64,000 nucleotides of DNA from Nocardioides piscis (GCF_011300215.1 NZ_CP049866.1:3535001-3599000); one strand, 5' to 3'. Counted from the stretch's first letter, positions 26,352 to 35,436 are shown. Numbers and translations: made by a program. Notes: generated by a model from the sequence alone, not told the origin.

Positions 26352-27536
26352 TCAGCGCGAGCGTGACGGCCCCGTGCGCGAGCGCGGCTTGGTCAGCACG
26401 ACCGCACCCTCCGGCGCCGGCCGGTCGGGGCGCAGCCGGAACCCGGCCTTCTTGTACATCGCGATGTTGCGGACGCTGCCGACGCCGGTGAACAGGACGT
26501 ATGTCGAGAGGCTGGCCGGGGCAGCCGCCTCGATCAGCGCCAGCAGCTGGCGGCCCAGCCCGCGGCCCTGCAGGTCGGGGGCGACCATGATCCGGCCGAT
26601 GTCCCACTCCTCGTGGGCGACGCGGCCGCGCACCGCACCCAGCAACCGTCCCGACGCGGGGTCGCGGGCGACGTACGTCGTCCACTCCCCCAGCCAGTGG
26701 CGCACGTCGTCGAGGGACTCGGCCAGGGCCGGGATCGAGACGCCGGGGTTGGCCTCCTGCTCCTGCAGCCAACAGGCACGCTGGAGCGTGAAGAGCTCGC
26801 CCGCGTCGGCCGCGGTCGCAGCCCGGACGTCGAGGTCGGCCAGGTCGCCCACCAACCCGTGGGAGGCGGCGAGGTCCGGCCGTCGTTCGACCGTACGGCG
26901 CTGGGCGTGGTCGCGCCGCCAGTCCGCGACCCGGCCGTGGTCGCCCGAGAGCAGCACCGGCGGCACCTCGCGGCCGCGCCACACCGCGGGCTTGGTGTAG
27001 ACGGGGTATTCGAGCAGGCCGTCCTCGTGGGACTCCTCGACGAGCGACTCGGCGTTGCCCATGAACCCCGGCAGGAGCCGCACCACGGCCTCGGTGATCG
27101 CGAGCGCTGCGACCTCGCCGCCGTTGAGGACGTAGTCGCCGAGCGACACCTCGCGCACCGAACCGATGGTTGCAGCGTGCTCGATGACCCGCTGGTCGAT
27201 GCCCTCATACCGGCCGCAGGCGAAGACGAGGTGCTCGTGGGTCGACAGCTCCTTCGCGAGCGCCTGCGTGAACGGCTGCCCGCTGGGGGTGGTGAAGATG
27301 ATCGTGGCCCCCGTTGCGACCTCGTCGAGCGCCTGTCCCCACGGCTCGGGCTTCATCACCATGCCGGCGCCGCCGCCGTAGGGCGTGTCGTCGACCGTGC
27401 GGTGCTTGTCGCCGGTCCAGTCACGCAGGTCGTGCACGCCGATGTCGAGCAGCCCCTTGGCGCGGGCCTTGCCCGGCAGGCTCAGCCCGAGCGGGTCGAG
27501 GTAGGCGGGGAAGATCGAGATGATGTCGATCTTCAC
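26352..27536 (-). CDS. trmD: tRNA (guanine-37-N1)-methyltransferase fused to a GNAT domain
   Basis: TrmD methylates N1 of G37 in tRNAs that read CNN/CGG codons and prevents +1 frameshifting. Residues 1-230 are a complete TrmD with the trefoil-knot SAM site: [48 protein letters not shown] and [20 protein letters not shown]. Residues ~236-385 form a GNAT acetyltransferase ([15 protein letters not shown], then [15 protein letters not shown] and [11 protein letters not shown]), separate in most genomes. The join is in one uninterrupted frame. ATG 27536 overlaps the rimM stop. Confidence 0.93.
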   Translation of the reverse strand: MKIDIISIFPAYLDPLGLSLPGKARAKGLLDIGVHDLRDWTGDKHRTVDDTPYGGGAGMVMKPEPWGQALDEVATGATIIFTTPSGQPFTQALAKELSTHEHLVFACGRYEGIDQRVIEHAATIGSVREVSLGDYVLNGGEVAALAITEAVVRLLPGFMGNAESLVEESHEDGLLEYPVYTKPAVWRGREVPPVLLSGDHGRVADWRRDHAQRRTVERRPDLAASHGLVGDLADLDVRAATAADAGELFTLQRACWLQEQEANPGVSIPALAESLDDVRHWLGEWTTYVARDPASGRLLGAVRGRVAHEEWDIGRIMVAPDLQGRGLGRQLLALIEAAAPASLSTYVLFTGVGSVRNIAMYKKAGFRLRPDRPAPEGAVVLTKPRSRTGPSRSR

Positions 27537-28093
27537 GCGTCGGTCTTCTCGTCGGGGAACGGCGCCACGAGGCCGGGCCGGTCGGCGATGACCACCCGTC
27601 CCGCCTCGACGTCCACCTCGGGCACGAGCGCGGCCACGAACGGCACCAGCGTGTCGCGGCCGTCGAGGGCCCGGATCCCGAGGAGGTCCTGGGCGGAGCC
27701 GTGGACGACGGTCGTCACCTCGCCGAGACGGGTGCCGGCCTCGTCGTATGCCGACAGGCCGATCAGCTGGTGGTCATAGAACTCGTCAGGGTCCTTCGGT
27801 GCGTCCGCGGGGCTCAGCGTGGCGTGCAGGACGGTGCCGCGGACCGCCTCCGCGGCGTCGCGGTCGGGGACCTCCTCGAAGGTCACCAGCAGCACCCCCT
27901 GGTGCCAGCGGCTGCGGGAGACGGTCAGGCTGGTCAGCCGGCTGGCCGAGTCCTGGGGCGGCTGGGCTCGCAGCGCCGTACGCGGAGCGAATCGGCTCTC
28001 CGGCTCGTCCGTGCGGACGTCGACGGTGACCTCGCCCCGGAGACCGTGCGGCTTTCCGATCCGACCGACGACGACCTCGATGCTCTCGCTCAC
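27533..28093 (-). CDS. rimM: 16S rRNA processing factor RimM
   Basis: RimM helps 30S maturation through S19 and the 16S 3' domain. From GTG 28093 the protein has 186 residues, with the N-terminal [20 protein letters not shown] and the PRC-barrel part starting [20 protein letters not shown] and containing [21 protein letters not shown] second GTG eight codons earlier (28117) is possible; neither has a strong ribosome binding site. The stop overlaps trmD (ATGA). Confidence 0.93.
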   Translation of the reverse strand: MSESIEVVVGRIGKPHGLRGEVTVDVRTDEPESRFAPRTALRAQPPQDSASRLTSLTVSRSRWHQGVLLVTFEEVPDRDAAEAVRGTVLHATLSPADAPKDPDEFYDHQLIGLSAYDEAGTRLGEVTTVVHGSAQDLLGIRALDGRDTLVPFVAALVPEVDVEAGRVVIADRPGLVAPFPDEKTDA

Positions 28094-28127
28094 GGGCGAC
28101 AGGTTATGCCGACGCACACCAGACGCA

Positions 28128-28164
28128 GAACGGGCGCCACCCCCAGAAGGGGAGACGCCCGTTC
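28128..28164 (-). terminator. Hairpin between khpA and rimM
   Basis: The arms GAACGGGCG and CGCCCGTTC (nine perfect pairs) enclose a smaller CCCC/GGGG stem. The sequence downstream on the minus strand is not T-rich, so it may be an attenuator or RNA-stability element rather than a full terminator. It lies 16 bases after the khpA stop. Confidence 0.45.
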
Positions 28165-28180
28165 GACGAAGCGGAGCCTG

Positions 28181-28423
28181 TCAGCGCCGCCGGTCGACGT
28201 CCACGAAGTCGACCCGCGCGTCACCGCGGCCGGCGAGGGCCGAGATGACCGTGCGGAACGCCGTGGCGGTCCGACCGTTGCGGCCGATCACCTTGCCGAG
28301 GTCGTCGGGATGCACCCTGACCTCGAGGATCGAGCCGCGACGCAGCTGCTTGTCGCGCACCGAGACCTCGTCGGGGTTGTCGACGACACCGCGCACGAGG
28401 TGCTCGAGAGCTTCGGCGAGCAT
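28181..28423 (-). CDS. khpA: KH-domain RNA-binding protein KhpA
   Basis: An 80-residue single KH-domain protein. The GXXG loop is GKVIGRNGRTATAFRTVI, preceded by LEVRVHPDDL. KhpA proteins bind RNA, often with KhpB. The gene lies four bases after rpsP and before rimM, as in M. tuberculosis (Rv2908c). ATG start. Confidence 0.95.
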   Translation of the reverse strand: MLAEALEHLVRGVVDNPDEVSVRDKQLRRGSILEVRVHPDDLGKVIGRNGRTATAFRTVISALAGRGDARVDFVDVDRRR

Positions 28424-28427
28424 TCGC

Positions 28428-29006
28428 TCAGGCCTCGGTCTTCGGCTCGGCCGACTCGGAGGTGGCTTCCTCGGTCGCTGCTGCGTCGGCCTCGACGACC
28501 TCGGCGGTCGGCTCGGCGGGAGCCTCGGCCGGGGTCTCCTCGGCGGGGGTCTCGGCCTTGGCGTCGCCCTTGGCCTTGCCCTTGGCCTCGAAGGCTGCTG
28601 CAGGCTCTTCGGTCTTCTTCTCGGCCTTCTTCTTCGAGGTCACCGCTGCGCCCTTGGGCTCGTTGGTGGCCTCCTTCAGGGCCTCGTTGAAGATCTCGAG
28701 CTTGTCGCGCTTGGGCTCCTTGACGCGCAGGGTGCCCTCGGCGCCCGGGAGGCCCTTGAACTTCTGCCAGTCACCGGTGACCTTGAGGATGGCCTCGACG
28801 GCCTCGGTCGGCTGGGCGCCGACGCCGAGCCAGTACTGGGCCCGCTCGGAGACGACGTCGATGTAGGACGGGTCCTCCTTGGGGTGGTACTTGCCGATCT
28901 CCTCGATCACGCGACCATCGCGCTTCTTGCGCGAGTCGACGATGACGATGCGGTATTGCGGGACCCGGATCTTGCCCAGGCGCTTCAAACGGATCTTGAC
29001 GGCCAC
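28428..29006 (-). CDS. rpsP: 30S ribosomal protein S16 with long acidic C-terminal extension
   Basis: Residues ~1-85 are standard S16 ([56 protein letters not shown]). The remaining ~105 residues form a Lys/Glu/Ala-rich low-complexity tail with [18 protein letters not shown] and [14 protein letters not shown]. Tails of this kind occur in other actinobacterial S16 proteins, but this one is longer than the globular domain. The start is GTG 29006 with GAGGAG ~11 bases upstream. It is the first gene of rpsP-khpA-rimM-trmD. Confidence 0.95.
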   Translation of the reverse strand: MAVKIRLKRLGKIRVPQYRIVIVDSRKKRDGRVIEEIGKYHPKEDPSYIDVVSERAQYWLGVGAQPTEAVEAILKVTGDWQKFKGLPGAEGTLRVKEPKRDKLEIFNEALKEATNEPKGAAVTSKKKAEKKTEEPAAAFEAKGKAKGDAKAETPAEETPAEAPAEPTAEVVEADAAATEEATSESAEPKTEA

Positions 29007-29163
29007 GTCTGTGGAGTCTCCTCAAGGAATATGTGGTGTGTGGACTGACCCCAGCCAGGTGGGGACCGGGTCGGGTCGGTCCGGGGGGCGCAACACTGGG
29101 CGGGTGAGAGGGCCCGTCCACCGCTGCGACTCAGCGCCCGATTCTGCCAGACGCGCCCCGCTG

Positions 29164-29826
29164 CTACGAATCCAGCCCGATCAAGCGTCGCAACGGTGTC
29201 ACGCCGTCCACCTCGAGGGCGTACGGCGAGCGCACCAGCTCGCGCGCCGTGAGGACCAGCTGCTGGTTGGTCGCCCACTCCCCCTCGCGCCGCGTCTTGC
29301 GGACCACGCCGTTGGGTCGGTAGCCGACCTTGCGGCTCACCGCGAGGGACGCGGGGTTGTCGGTGAAGGCGCCGGAGGTTATCTCCTCGGCCTCGAGGTG
29401 TTCGAACAGGAAGGCGCACAGGGTCTGCCGCATCAGGGTGCCGATTCCCTTGCCCTGGTGGGCCAGGCCGAGCCAGGAGCCCGTCTCCCCGGTGCGGGTC
29501 ACCCGGTAGTCGGAGGTCGAGAAGCCCTGGACCCCGACGAGCTCCCCGCCATGGAGGACCGCGAGGTTGAGGTCCCACGACTCCGGCGAGAAGCCAGCAC
29601 GGGTCTGCCAGTGATATCTCACGAAGTTGAGCGGGAGCTCGTCGACCGGAGCCTGCGTCCAGGGCACGTAGAACGGCATCGACTCGGGCGGGTGGATGCC
29701 CCTGGTCGCGAGGTCGGCCAGCGCCGCGAGCACGTCGTCGGTGATGCCGCGCAGCTCGAGCGGGCCCGACCGCACGCGGAGCCCGAGGGGCGGGAAGATG
29801 TCGGCGATGTCGGCGATGTCGCGCAT
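29164..29826 (-). CDS. GNAT family acetyltransferase (RimJ/RimL-like)
   Basis: A ~220-residue protein with a GNAT fold: DLNLAVLHGGELVGVQGF (beta 2-3), GSWLGLAHQGKGIGTLMRQT (acetyl-CoA loop with QGKGIG) and DNPASLAVSRKVGYRPNGV. This is the RimJ/RimL-type N-acetyltransferase pattern; the substrate is unknown. ATG 29826 is preferred as giving MRDIADIADIFPPLGLRV; an ATG nine codons earlier (29853) is also possible. It lies 157 bases upstream of rpsP and may be transcribed separately. Confidence 0.85.
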   Translation of the reverse strand: MRDIADIADIFPPLGLRVRSGPLELRGITDDVLAALADLATRGIHPPESMPFYVPWTQAPVDELPLNFVRYHWQTRAGFSPESWDLNLAVLHGGELVGVQGFSTSDYRVTRTGETGSWLGLAHQGKGIGTLMRQTLCAFLFEHLEAEEITSGAFTDNPASLAVSRKVGYRPNGVVRKTRREGEWATNQQLVLTARELVRSPYALEVDGVTPLRRLIGLDS

Positions 29827-29979
29827 GACCGCATTGTGTCGCCCCGTCCGCATGACCCGAAGTGACTATGCGTTTTGGCCCGATCCTCCGGTTGTCTGGA
29901 CCAGTGCCGGGAGGCACACTCGACGGACGGGCTCCCCCGGCTCGCCCGATATCCACAGACTTCTAGGAGCACTCTCCCC

Positions 29980-30594
29980 ATGCACAAGACCCGACGCATC
30001 ATCGCGACCGCTGTCGCGACCGCGGCCTTGGTAGCACCCTCCGCGGCGACGACCTTCGCTGTTGCGGCCGACGCCCCCGCCCACTCGACCAAGGCGAAGA
30101 AGGCCAAGAAGGAGAAGGCGGCCAAGGTTTCCAAGCCGCAGACCAAGCAGCTCCTCAAGGACGTGTCCGGCAAGGACAAGCGCCTGGCCCGACTGGCGAC
30201 CAGCGGCTCTGTGGTGAACCTCGCGGACGACGTCGAGGCCGAGGTCGTCGCCAACATCGACGAGGCCCGGACGGCGCTGGCTGACGTCAGGACGGCCGTC
30301 GAGGCCGCTGACTCGACGCTCGACACCCGCGCTGCCCGCAAGGACCTGCGCAGCTTCCGGGTGGAGAACTTCCGCCTGGTCGTCAACATCCTCAAGCAGG
30401 CCGAGGGCCTGGCCGCGGACGCGGCTGCCGACCCCGAGGCCACTGCCCACCTCGTTGCCGCCGAGGACGCTGCGTTGGCGATCACCGCCACCAGCACCAA
30501 GGCCGACGTCAAGGCCGCCCGCGCCCACCTGCAGGCAGCACACGCCGAGCTCGAGCCCACCGAGGACGAGGTCGAGCCGGTCCCGGCCGTCTGA
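29980..30594 (+). CDS. Secreted Ala/Lys-rich helical protein of unknown function
   Basis: A 204-residue protein starting at ATG 29980, with TAGGAG ten bases upstream. A signal peptide is clear (MHKTRRIIATAVATAALVAP, then SAATTFAVAADA). The mature part starts with a lysine cluster (TKAKKAKKEKAAK) and is then predicted to be almost all alpha-helix, with heptad-like Ala/Leu/Val spacing and an acidic end (ELEPTEDEVEPV). No cysteine, no membrane anchor and no family that I recognise. A hairpin terminator follows 15 bases after the stop, so it appears to be monocistronic. Confidence 0.8.
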   Translation: MHKTRRIIATAVATAALVAPSAATTFAVAADAPAHSTKAKKAKKEKAAKVSKPQTKQLLKDVSGKDKRLARLATSGSVVNLADDVEAEVVANIDEARTALADVRTAVEAADSTLDTRAARKDLRSFRVENFRLVVNILKQAEGLAADAAADPEATAHLVAAEDAALAITATSTKADVKAARAHLQAAHAELEPTEDEVEPVPAV

Positions 30595-30608
30595 CCGACG
30601 CACCCGCT

Positions 30609-30639
30609 GGAGCGGTCACCCCGTCGGGGTGGCCGCTCC
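30609..30639. terminator. Bidirectional terminator hairpin
   Basis: GGAGCGG-TCACCCC-GTC-GGGGTGG-CCGCTCC forms a 14-pair stem with one mismatch-like step and a 3-base loop. On the plus strand it is followed by TTCGCGTCT. It lies between the convergent secreted-protein and amidohydrolase genes and could serve both. Confidence 0.75.
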
Positions 30640-30647
30640 TTCGCGTC

Positions 30648-31718
30648 TCAGGCGACGACGCGACCGCGGAGCACGACGCACACAGGCCGGGCCAGCACCG
30701 AAAGATCCTGCCGGGGGTCGCTCTCGACCACCACGAAGTCGGCCGACGCACCCTCGACGACTCCCTCGAAGCCCAACCACGACCTGCCCTCCCACGAGGC
30801 AGCCGCCAGCACCCGCTCGGTCGGCATCCCCATCTGCTCCATCGCGCGGAGCTCACCGAGGATGTCGCCGTGTCGAGCGATCCCCCCGCCGTCGGTGCCG
30901 ACGAAGAGGGGCACGCCCGCGTCGTACGCCGACATCAACACCTCACGGCGCCGCGCGTGCAGCCGCTCCATGGTGTCGGCGTAGGCCGGGAACTTCTCTC
31001 GTCCGTCGGCGGCGAACTGCGGGAACTTGTCCGTCTGCTGCACCGTCGGGACGAGCGCCGTGCCCGTGCTGGCCATCTGGGCGACCTGGTCGAGGTCGAG
31101 GCCCGTCCCGTGCTCGATGCAGTCGATGCCGGCGTCGAGCAGCCCCTGGAGCACGTCGGAGCCGAAGCAGTGGGCGGTGACCTTGGCGCCCTCGGCGTGG
31201 GCGGCCGCGATCGCGTCGCGGAAGGCCGCCTCCGGGAAGCTCGGCGTCAGGTCGCCGGCCTCGCGCGAGATCCAGTCGCCGACGAGCTTGATCCAACCGT
31301 CCCCGGCCCGGGCCTCCTGGACGGCGTATGCCGACAGGTCCTCGGGCTCCACCTCAAAGCCGTAGTCGCGGATGTAGCGCTTCGTCCGCGCGATGTGGCG
31401 CCCACACCTGACCAGGCGCGGCAGGTCGTCGCGCTGGTGGACCCAGCGGGTGTCGGCAGGTGACCCGCAGTCGCGCGTGAGCAGCACCCCCGAGTCCCGG
31501 TCGGCGACGGACTGCGCCTCGACCTCCTCGTCGGAGACGGCTCCACCGTCCTTGAGACCGAGGTGGTTGTGGGCGTCGACCAGACCCGGGACGATCCAGC
31601 CGCGCGCCGCGGTCTCCGCGCCGGGCTGGTGCTGGAGGGTCACGCGGCCGTCGACGACATAGACGTCTCGGGCCTCTCCGTCGGGCAGGACCGGACCAGA
31701 GAACTTCAAGGCGCTCAT
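30648..31718 (-). CDS. Amidohydrolase family protein
   Basis: A 356-residue metal-dependent hydrolase of the amidohydrolase superfamily. Motifs: GWIVPGLVDAHNHLGL (the His-x-His of strand 1 as HNH), GWIKLVGDW (the lysine that is usually carbamylated), KVTAHCFGSD and IEHGTGL (strand 5 and 6 histidines) and FVGTDGGG (the strand 8 aspartate). This resembles imidazolonepropionase/prolidase-like members, but the substrate cannot be named. M. tuberculosis Rv2915c occupies the same position beside ffh. Confidence 0.9.
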   Translation of the reverse strand: MSALKFSGPVLPDGEARDVYVVDGRVTLQHQPGAETAARGWIVPGLVDAHNHLGLKDGGAVSDEEVEAQSVADRDSGVLLTRDCGSPADTRWVHQRDDLPRLVRCGRHIARTKRYIRDYGFEVEPEDLSAYAVQEARAGDGWIKLVGDWISREAGDLTPSFPEAAFRDAIAAAHAEGAKVTAHCFGSDVLQGLLDAGIDCIEHGTGLDLDQVAQMASTGTALVPTVQQTDKFPQFAADGREKFPAYADTMERLHARRREVLMSAYDAGVPLFVGTDGGGIARHGDILGELRAMEQMGMPTERVLAAASWEGRSWLGFEGVVEGASADFVVVESDPRQDLSVLARPVCVVLRGRVVA

Positions 31719-31736
31719 GACCCGACCCTAGTCAGG

Positions 31737-32090
31737 TCAGATGCGGTCGAGCAGCCACGAGGGGCTCAGGACGATCGCCGGGGCGACGTTGGCCGCGAGC
31801 GCCCGGTCTGCCGTCACCACGGTGACGACGTCGCCTCGCTCACGGAGGGCCTTGACCTGCGCCAGGATGGCCGAGTCCCCGTCGCGCGGCGCGTGCACGG
31901 TCTGCACGTGGGCGTCCTGCCCGGCCTTGACCCCAGCCTTGGCGCCGCCCTCGAGGACCAGGACGATGCGGTCGTGGGGCGTGTCGCCCACGAGGAGCCG
32001 CTCGTGCAACCGGCGCGCAGCGCCCGGCCTGTCCTTCCACCAACCGTCCGGGACCGCGCCGACGACGTTGGCCCCGTCGACGACCAGCAC
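31737..32090 (-). CDS. YacP-like NYN domain protein
   Basis: A ~117-residue protein with LVVDGANVVGAVPDGWWKDR at its start, HDRIVLVLEGGAK in the middle and VVTVVTADRALAANV near the end. The conserved acids (D in VVDGAN, D in TADRAL) fit a NYN/PIN-like nuclease fold, though similar genes are often labelled NTP pyrophosphohydrolase. The start is not certain: GTG 32090 is the only good candidate after the ffh stop, 20 bases downstream of it, and has a weak ribosome binding site. Confidence 0.65.
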   Translation of the reverse strand: MLVVDGANVVGAVPDGWWKDRPGAARRLHERLLVGDTPHDRIVLVLEGGAKAGVKAGQDAHVQTVHAPRDGDSAILAQVKALRERGDVVTVVTADRALAANVAPAIVLSPSWLLDRI

Positions 32091-32109
32091 GGACCTGGGG
32101 GTCTGGGAC

Positions 32110-33684
32110 TCACTTGAGGAACTTGGAGAAGTCCTTGGGCAGGTCGAGCGCGGCCGCGGCCTTCTCGTAGTCGACGTCCTCGCCGGCAGCGCCGAACGGG
32201 TTGGCGGCCTTCTGCGCAGCAGCAGCCCGGGCGGCCGCCGCTTCCTGCGCAGCCTTGGCGGGGTTGCCGGAGGCCCGCTTGCCCTTGCCCTTCTTGGCCG
32301 CCTGCTTGGCCTTGCCGCGCTTGCCGCCACCGACGGCGCCGGGAGCCCCCGGCATCCCCGGCATTCCGGGCATCCCCCCGCCGCCGCGCATCATCTGCTG
32401 CATCATCTTCTTCGCCTCGAAGAAGCGGTCGACGAGCTGGTTGACGTCGGAGACCTGACGCCCCGATCCCTTGGCGATCCGGGCCCTCCGGGAGCCGTCG
32501 ATCATCTTGGGGTTGTCACGCTCGGCCGGCGTCATCGACTGGATGATCGCCTGGATCCGGTCGATCTCACGCTCGTCGAAGTTGTCGAGCTGGTCGCGGA
32601 ACTGGCCCATCCCGGGCAGCATCCCCATGATCTTCGACATCGACCCGAGCTTGCGGATCTGCTGCATCTGCTTGAGGAAGTCGTCGAGGGTGAAGTCGCC
32701 CGTGCTCACGAGCTTCTCGGCCGCCTTGCGCGACTCCTCCTGGTCGAAGGTCTTCTCGGCCTGCTCGATCAGGGTGAGCATGTCGCCCATGTCGAGGATG
32801 CGCGACGCCATCCGGTCGGGGTGGAAGAGGTCGAAGTCGGTCATCTTCTCGCCCGCCGAGGCGAACATGACCGGGCGTCCGGTGATCGAGGCGATCGACA
32901 GCGCGGCACCACCGCGGGCGTCACCGTCGAGCTTGGTCAGCACGACGCCGTCATAGCCGACCCCGTCGAGGAAGAGCTGCGCGGTCGTGACCGCGTCCTG
33001 GCCGATCATGGCGTCGACGACGAAGAGCACCTCGTCCGGCTGCACGGCGTCGCGGATGTCTGCCGCCTGCTTCATCAGCTCGGCGTCGACACCGAGCCGT
33101 CCGGCCGTGTCGATGATGACGACGTCGTGGAGCTTGCGCTTGGCCTCGTCGATCGCGGACCGCGCCACCTCGACCGGGTTGCCGACGCCGTTGCCGGCCT
33201 CGGGGGCGAAGACCGGCACGCCGACCCGCTCGCCGTTGACCTGGAGCTGCTGGACGGCATTGGGGCGCTGCAGGTCGGCGGCCACGAGGATCGGGGTCTT
33301 GCCCTGGTCCTTGAGCCACAGCGCGAGCTTGGCGGCCAGGGTCGTCTTGCCGGCACCCTGCAGGCCGGCCAGCATGATGACGGTGGGACCGGTCTTGGCG
33401 TAGCGCAGCCGCCGCGTCTCACCTCCGAGGATGGTGACGAGCTCCTCGTTGACGATCTTGATGATCTGCTGGGCCGGGTTGAGGGCCTGGCTGACCTCCT
33501 CGCCGCGGGCGCGGTCCTTGACCGCGGCCACGAACTCCTTCACGACGGGCAGCGCCACGTCGGCCTCGAGGAGCGCGATGCGGATCTCGCGGGCCGTGGC
33601 GTCGATGTCGGCCTCGGAGAGCTTGCCCTTGCCGCGCAGGTTCTTGAAGGTGTCGGCGAGGCGGTCGGAGAGAGTGGCGAACAC
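32110..33684 (-). CDS. ffh: Signal recognition particle protein Ffh
   Basis: Ffh is the SRP54 GTPase that directs nascent membrane proteins to FtsY. The 524-residue protein has the N domain, the GTPase G1 loop LAGLQGAGKTTLAAKLA, DTAGRLGVD, LTKLDGDARGGAALSI and a methionine-rich M domain (KKMMQQMMRGGGGMPGMPGM) that binds 4.5S RNA and signal peptides. The extended Lys/Ala-rich C-terminus is common in actinobacteria. GTG start at 33684. Its receptor FtsY is encoded ~15 kb away. Confidence 0.97.
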   Translation of the reverse strand: MFATLSDRLADTFKNLRGKGKLSEADIDATAREIRIALLEADVALPVVKEFVAAVKDRARGEEVSQALNPAQQIIKIVNEELVTILGGETRRLRYAKTGPTVIMLAGLQGAGKTTLAAKLALWLKDQGKTPILVAADLQRPNAVQQLQVNGERVGVPVFAPEAGNGVGNPVEVARSAIDEAKRKLHDVVIIDTAGRLGVDAELMKQAADIRDAVQPDEVLFVVDAMIGQDAVTTAQLFLDGVGYDGVVLTKLDGDARGGAALSIASITGRPVMFASAGEKMTDFDLFHPDRMASRILDMGDMLTLIEQAEKTFDQEESRKAAEKLVSTGDFTLDDFLKQMQQIRKLGSMSKIMGMLPGMGQFRDQLDNFDEREIDRIQAIIQSMTPAERDNPKMIDGSRRARIAKGSGRQVSDVNQLVDRFFEAKKMMQQMMRGGGGMPGMPGMPGAPGAVGGGKRGKAKQAAKKGKGKRASGNPAKAAQEAAAARAAAAQKAANPFGAAGEDVDYEKAAAALDLPKDFSKFLK

Positions 33685-33804
33685 GTGTGGTCAGTCCTCG
33701 GGGTCGTTCACGGGTGTCGTACGACGGTCGCGCGGAACGCTCCGCACAGGTCGGCCAAGACTAACCGCCGGGAGGAGAATGGCCGGATCCAGCACGATCC
33801 GCAG

Positions 33805-33833
33805 GGAACCCGGGCCCGGATCCGGGTGTCGTC
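33805..33833 (+). promoter_or_regulatory. Candidate ECF-type promoter of the sigma factor gene
   Basis: GGAACC at 33805-33810 and GTCGTC at 33828-33833 are separated by 17 bases. This resembles the GGAAC / CGTC pattern of ECF sigma promoters and would imply autoregulation. The -10-like element ends 33 bases before the GTG start. Confidence 0.4.
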
Positions 33834-33866
33834 TTGGCAGGACGTCGAGCGGCCGGGAGGTGAGCA

Positions 33867-34385
33867 GTGCAGCGACGAGACCTGATCGAGGAGCTGTACG
33901 ACGCCTCCTACGGCCGGCTCGTCGTGCAGATGCTGGCTCTCTGCGGCAGCCAGGCAGAGGCGGAGGACGCCGTCCAGGAGGCGTTCGTGGAGGCACTGAG
34001 GCACCGTGACCGGCTCGCCCACGCGGATCGTCCCGAGGCGTGGCTGCGCACCGTTGCCCTCAACCGCCTGCGCAACCGCTGGCGGCACGCGAAGGTCGCC
34101 CGGAGGCTGCTGGCCCAGGTGCCGGGCCCACGGGCCGCGCTCGGGATGACGCCTGACCACGTGGCGCTCGTCGCGGCTCTCCAACAGCTCGACCACGCCA
34201 CCCGCGAGATCGTCGTCCTGCACCACCTGGCCGACCTCCAGGTCCAGGAGATCGCCGATCAGCTCGGGCTGCCCGCAGGCACCGTGAAGTCCCGGCCGGC
34301 TCGAGGCAGGGCCCACCTCGCCGGGCTGCTGGACGACCGGGCCGACGACAAGCAGTGCGACAGGGAGGCCGAGCCCCATGGCTGA
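33867..34385 (+). CDS. ECF (SigE-type) RNA polymerase sigma factor
   Basis: A 172-residue sigma-70 family factor with only regions 2 and 4. Region 2: LYDASYGRLVVQMLALCGSQ, AEAEDAVQEAFVEAL and RPEAWLRTVALNRLRNRWR. Region 4: LQQLDHATREIVVLHHLADL, QVQEIADQLGLPAGTVKSRP. In the last helix the usual KSRLARGR is KSRPARGR; a proline there is unusual and could impair -35 recognition. GTG 33867 has GGGAGG a few bases upstream. It overlaps the next gene by 8 bases, the common arrangement for a sigma factor and its regulator. Confidence 0.88.
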   Translation: MQRRDLIEELYDASYGRLVVQMLALCGSQAEAEDAVQEAFVEALRHRDRLAHADRPEAWLRTVALNRLRNRWRHAKVARRLLAQVPGPRAALGMTPDHVALVAALQQLDHATREIVVLHHLADLQVQEIADQLGLPAGTVKSRPARGRAHLAGLLDDRADDKQCDREAEPHG

Positions 34386-35432
34386 GCTCGACGAGCTGCT
34401 GGAGTACGGCGCGCAGGTCCGCCCACCCGGGCTGGAGGAGCTGGAGCGGATCGCCACCCGCCGTCGACGCCGGGCTGCGGCCATGGCCGTGTCGGTGGCT
34501 GCCGTGCTGGTGGTGACTGCCATCGCGGCAGCCGGGTCGTTGGGCGCTGGGGACGACCAGACCGCACCCGTCGCACCGAATCCGTCGGTGAGCCACTCGG
34601 CTGTACCTGACCCAAGAATTGCGACCCCGCCCCCACCAGATCGCATCACGGGGCCGTTCCCGCGGCTGACCCCGGAGCAGATCAGGAATCACCCGGACGC
34701 GCAGGTCTATGGGGGCGACGACAACGTCACCGGGGCACCCGGCGTCGACGCGCGGTCTGGTCGGTGTGCCTGGCCGACTGCAGCCGCGCCACCTCCTACC
34801 AGGAAGGGGAGTATCAAGAGGCCGTCGAGGTGAGCCGGGACAACTTCGAGACCGTCGCCGCCTATCGACTGTCTCCGGGCAGCCTGGGGGTGAGCCATGT
34901 CGTGGATGACTGGTTCGCGCTCGCCACCGCCAGAGCGACCACCATGGTCAACTCTCGAGGCGAGACGCGAGCCCTGGCCCGAGGCCATCCGGTCGAGGTC
35001 ACGGAGATCGCCGGGCCGCTGGTCCATGCGAACGGAATCGCCTACGTCGACCTGACGACTCTTCGGCTGCACGCGGTCTCGTCCCCGCGAGGGGCGATGT
35101 GGGACTGGTGGGGGGCCGCCGACAGCTGGTACTGGGGCGGCATCTCCCTCGTGGCCGACTCAGGGCGGGTGACGCGACACGGCGCTGTGTGGCAGAACCC
35201 CGACGGGTCGTTCGGGGTCACCCTGCTCCCCATTGGTGCGAGCCGCGGAGGCACCGGACTGCTGAAGAGTGGGCAGCCCGGCACCATGGCGGTGGTCGAG
35301 CACTTCGCATGGCCACGAGTGGCACACATCAGCACGGACTACGGGGCCACCTGGCAGGCCAGGCTCGTCCCGCACGCCGTGGCGTCGGGCGGCCGCCTCC
35401 CGGCCAGCTGGACCACCTGGCCCACGCTCTGA
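34378..35432 (+). pseudogene. Single-pass membrane partner of the sigma factor, frameshifted
   Basis: The first frame (ATG 34378) encodes a ~32-residue cytoplasmic part, a membrane helix (MAVSVAAVLVVTAIAAAGSL) and the start of an extracytoplasmic domain. It then loses frame after GAPGVDAR. A second frame continues with WSVCLADCSRATSYQEGEYQ to 35432 (IGASRGGTGLLKSG, HISTDYGATW). One extra G near 34754-34755 gives DARVWSVCLADC and a ~351-residue protein. Topology and coupling to the sigma gene suggest an anti-sigma or sensing role, but no ZAS-type zinc motif is present, so this is inference. The C-terminal part resembles exo-beta-propeller repeats. Confidence 0.75.
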
Positions 35433-35436
35433 GGCC

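Noticed and set aside
26140..26982. A 280-codon minus-strand frame overlapping the end of trmD
   Set aside because: It lies in another frame of the GNAT part of trmD and is Arg/Gly/Pro rich; the trmD frame has all the motifs.
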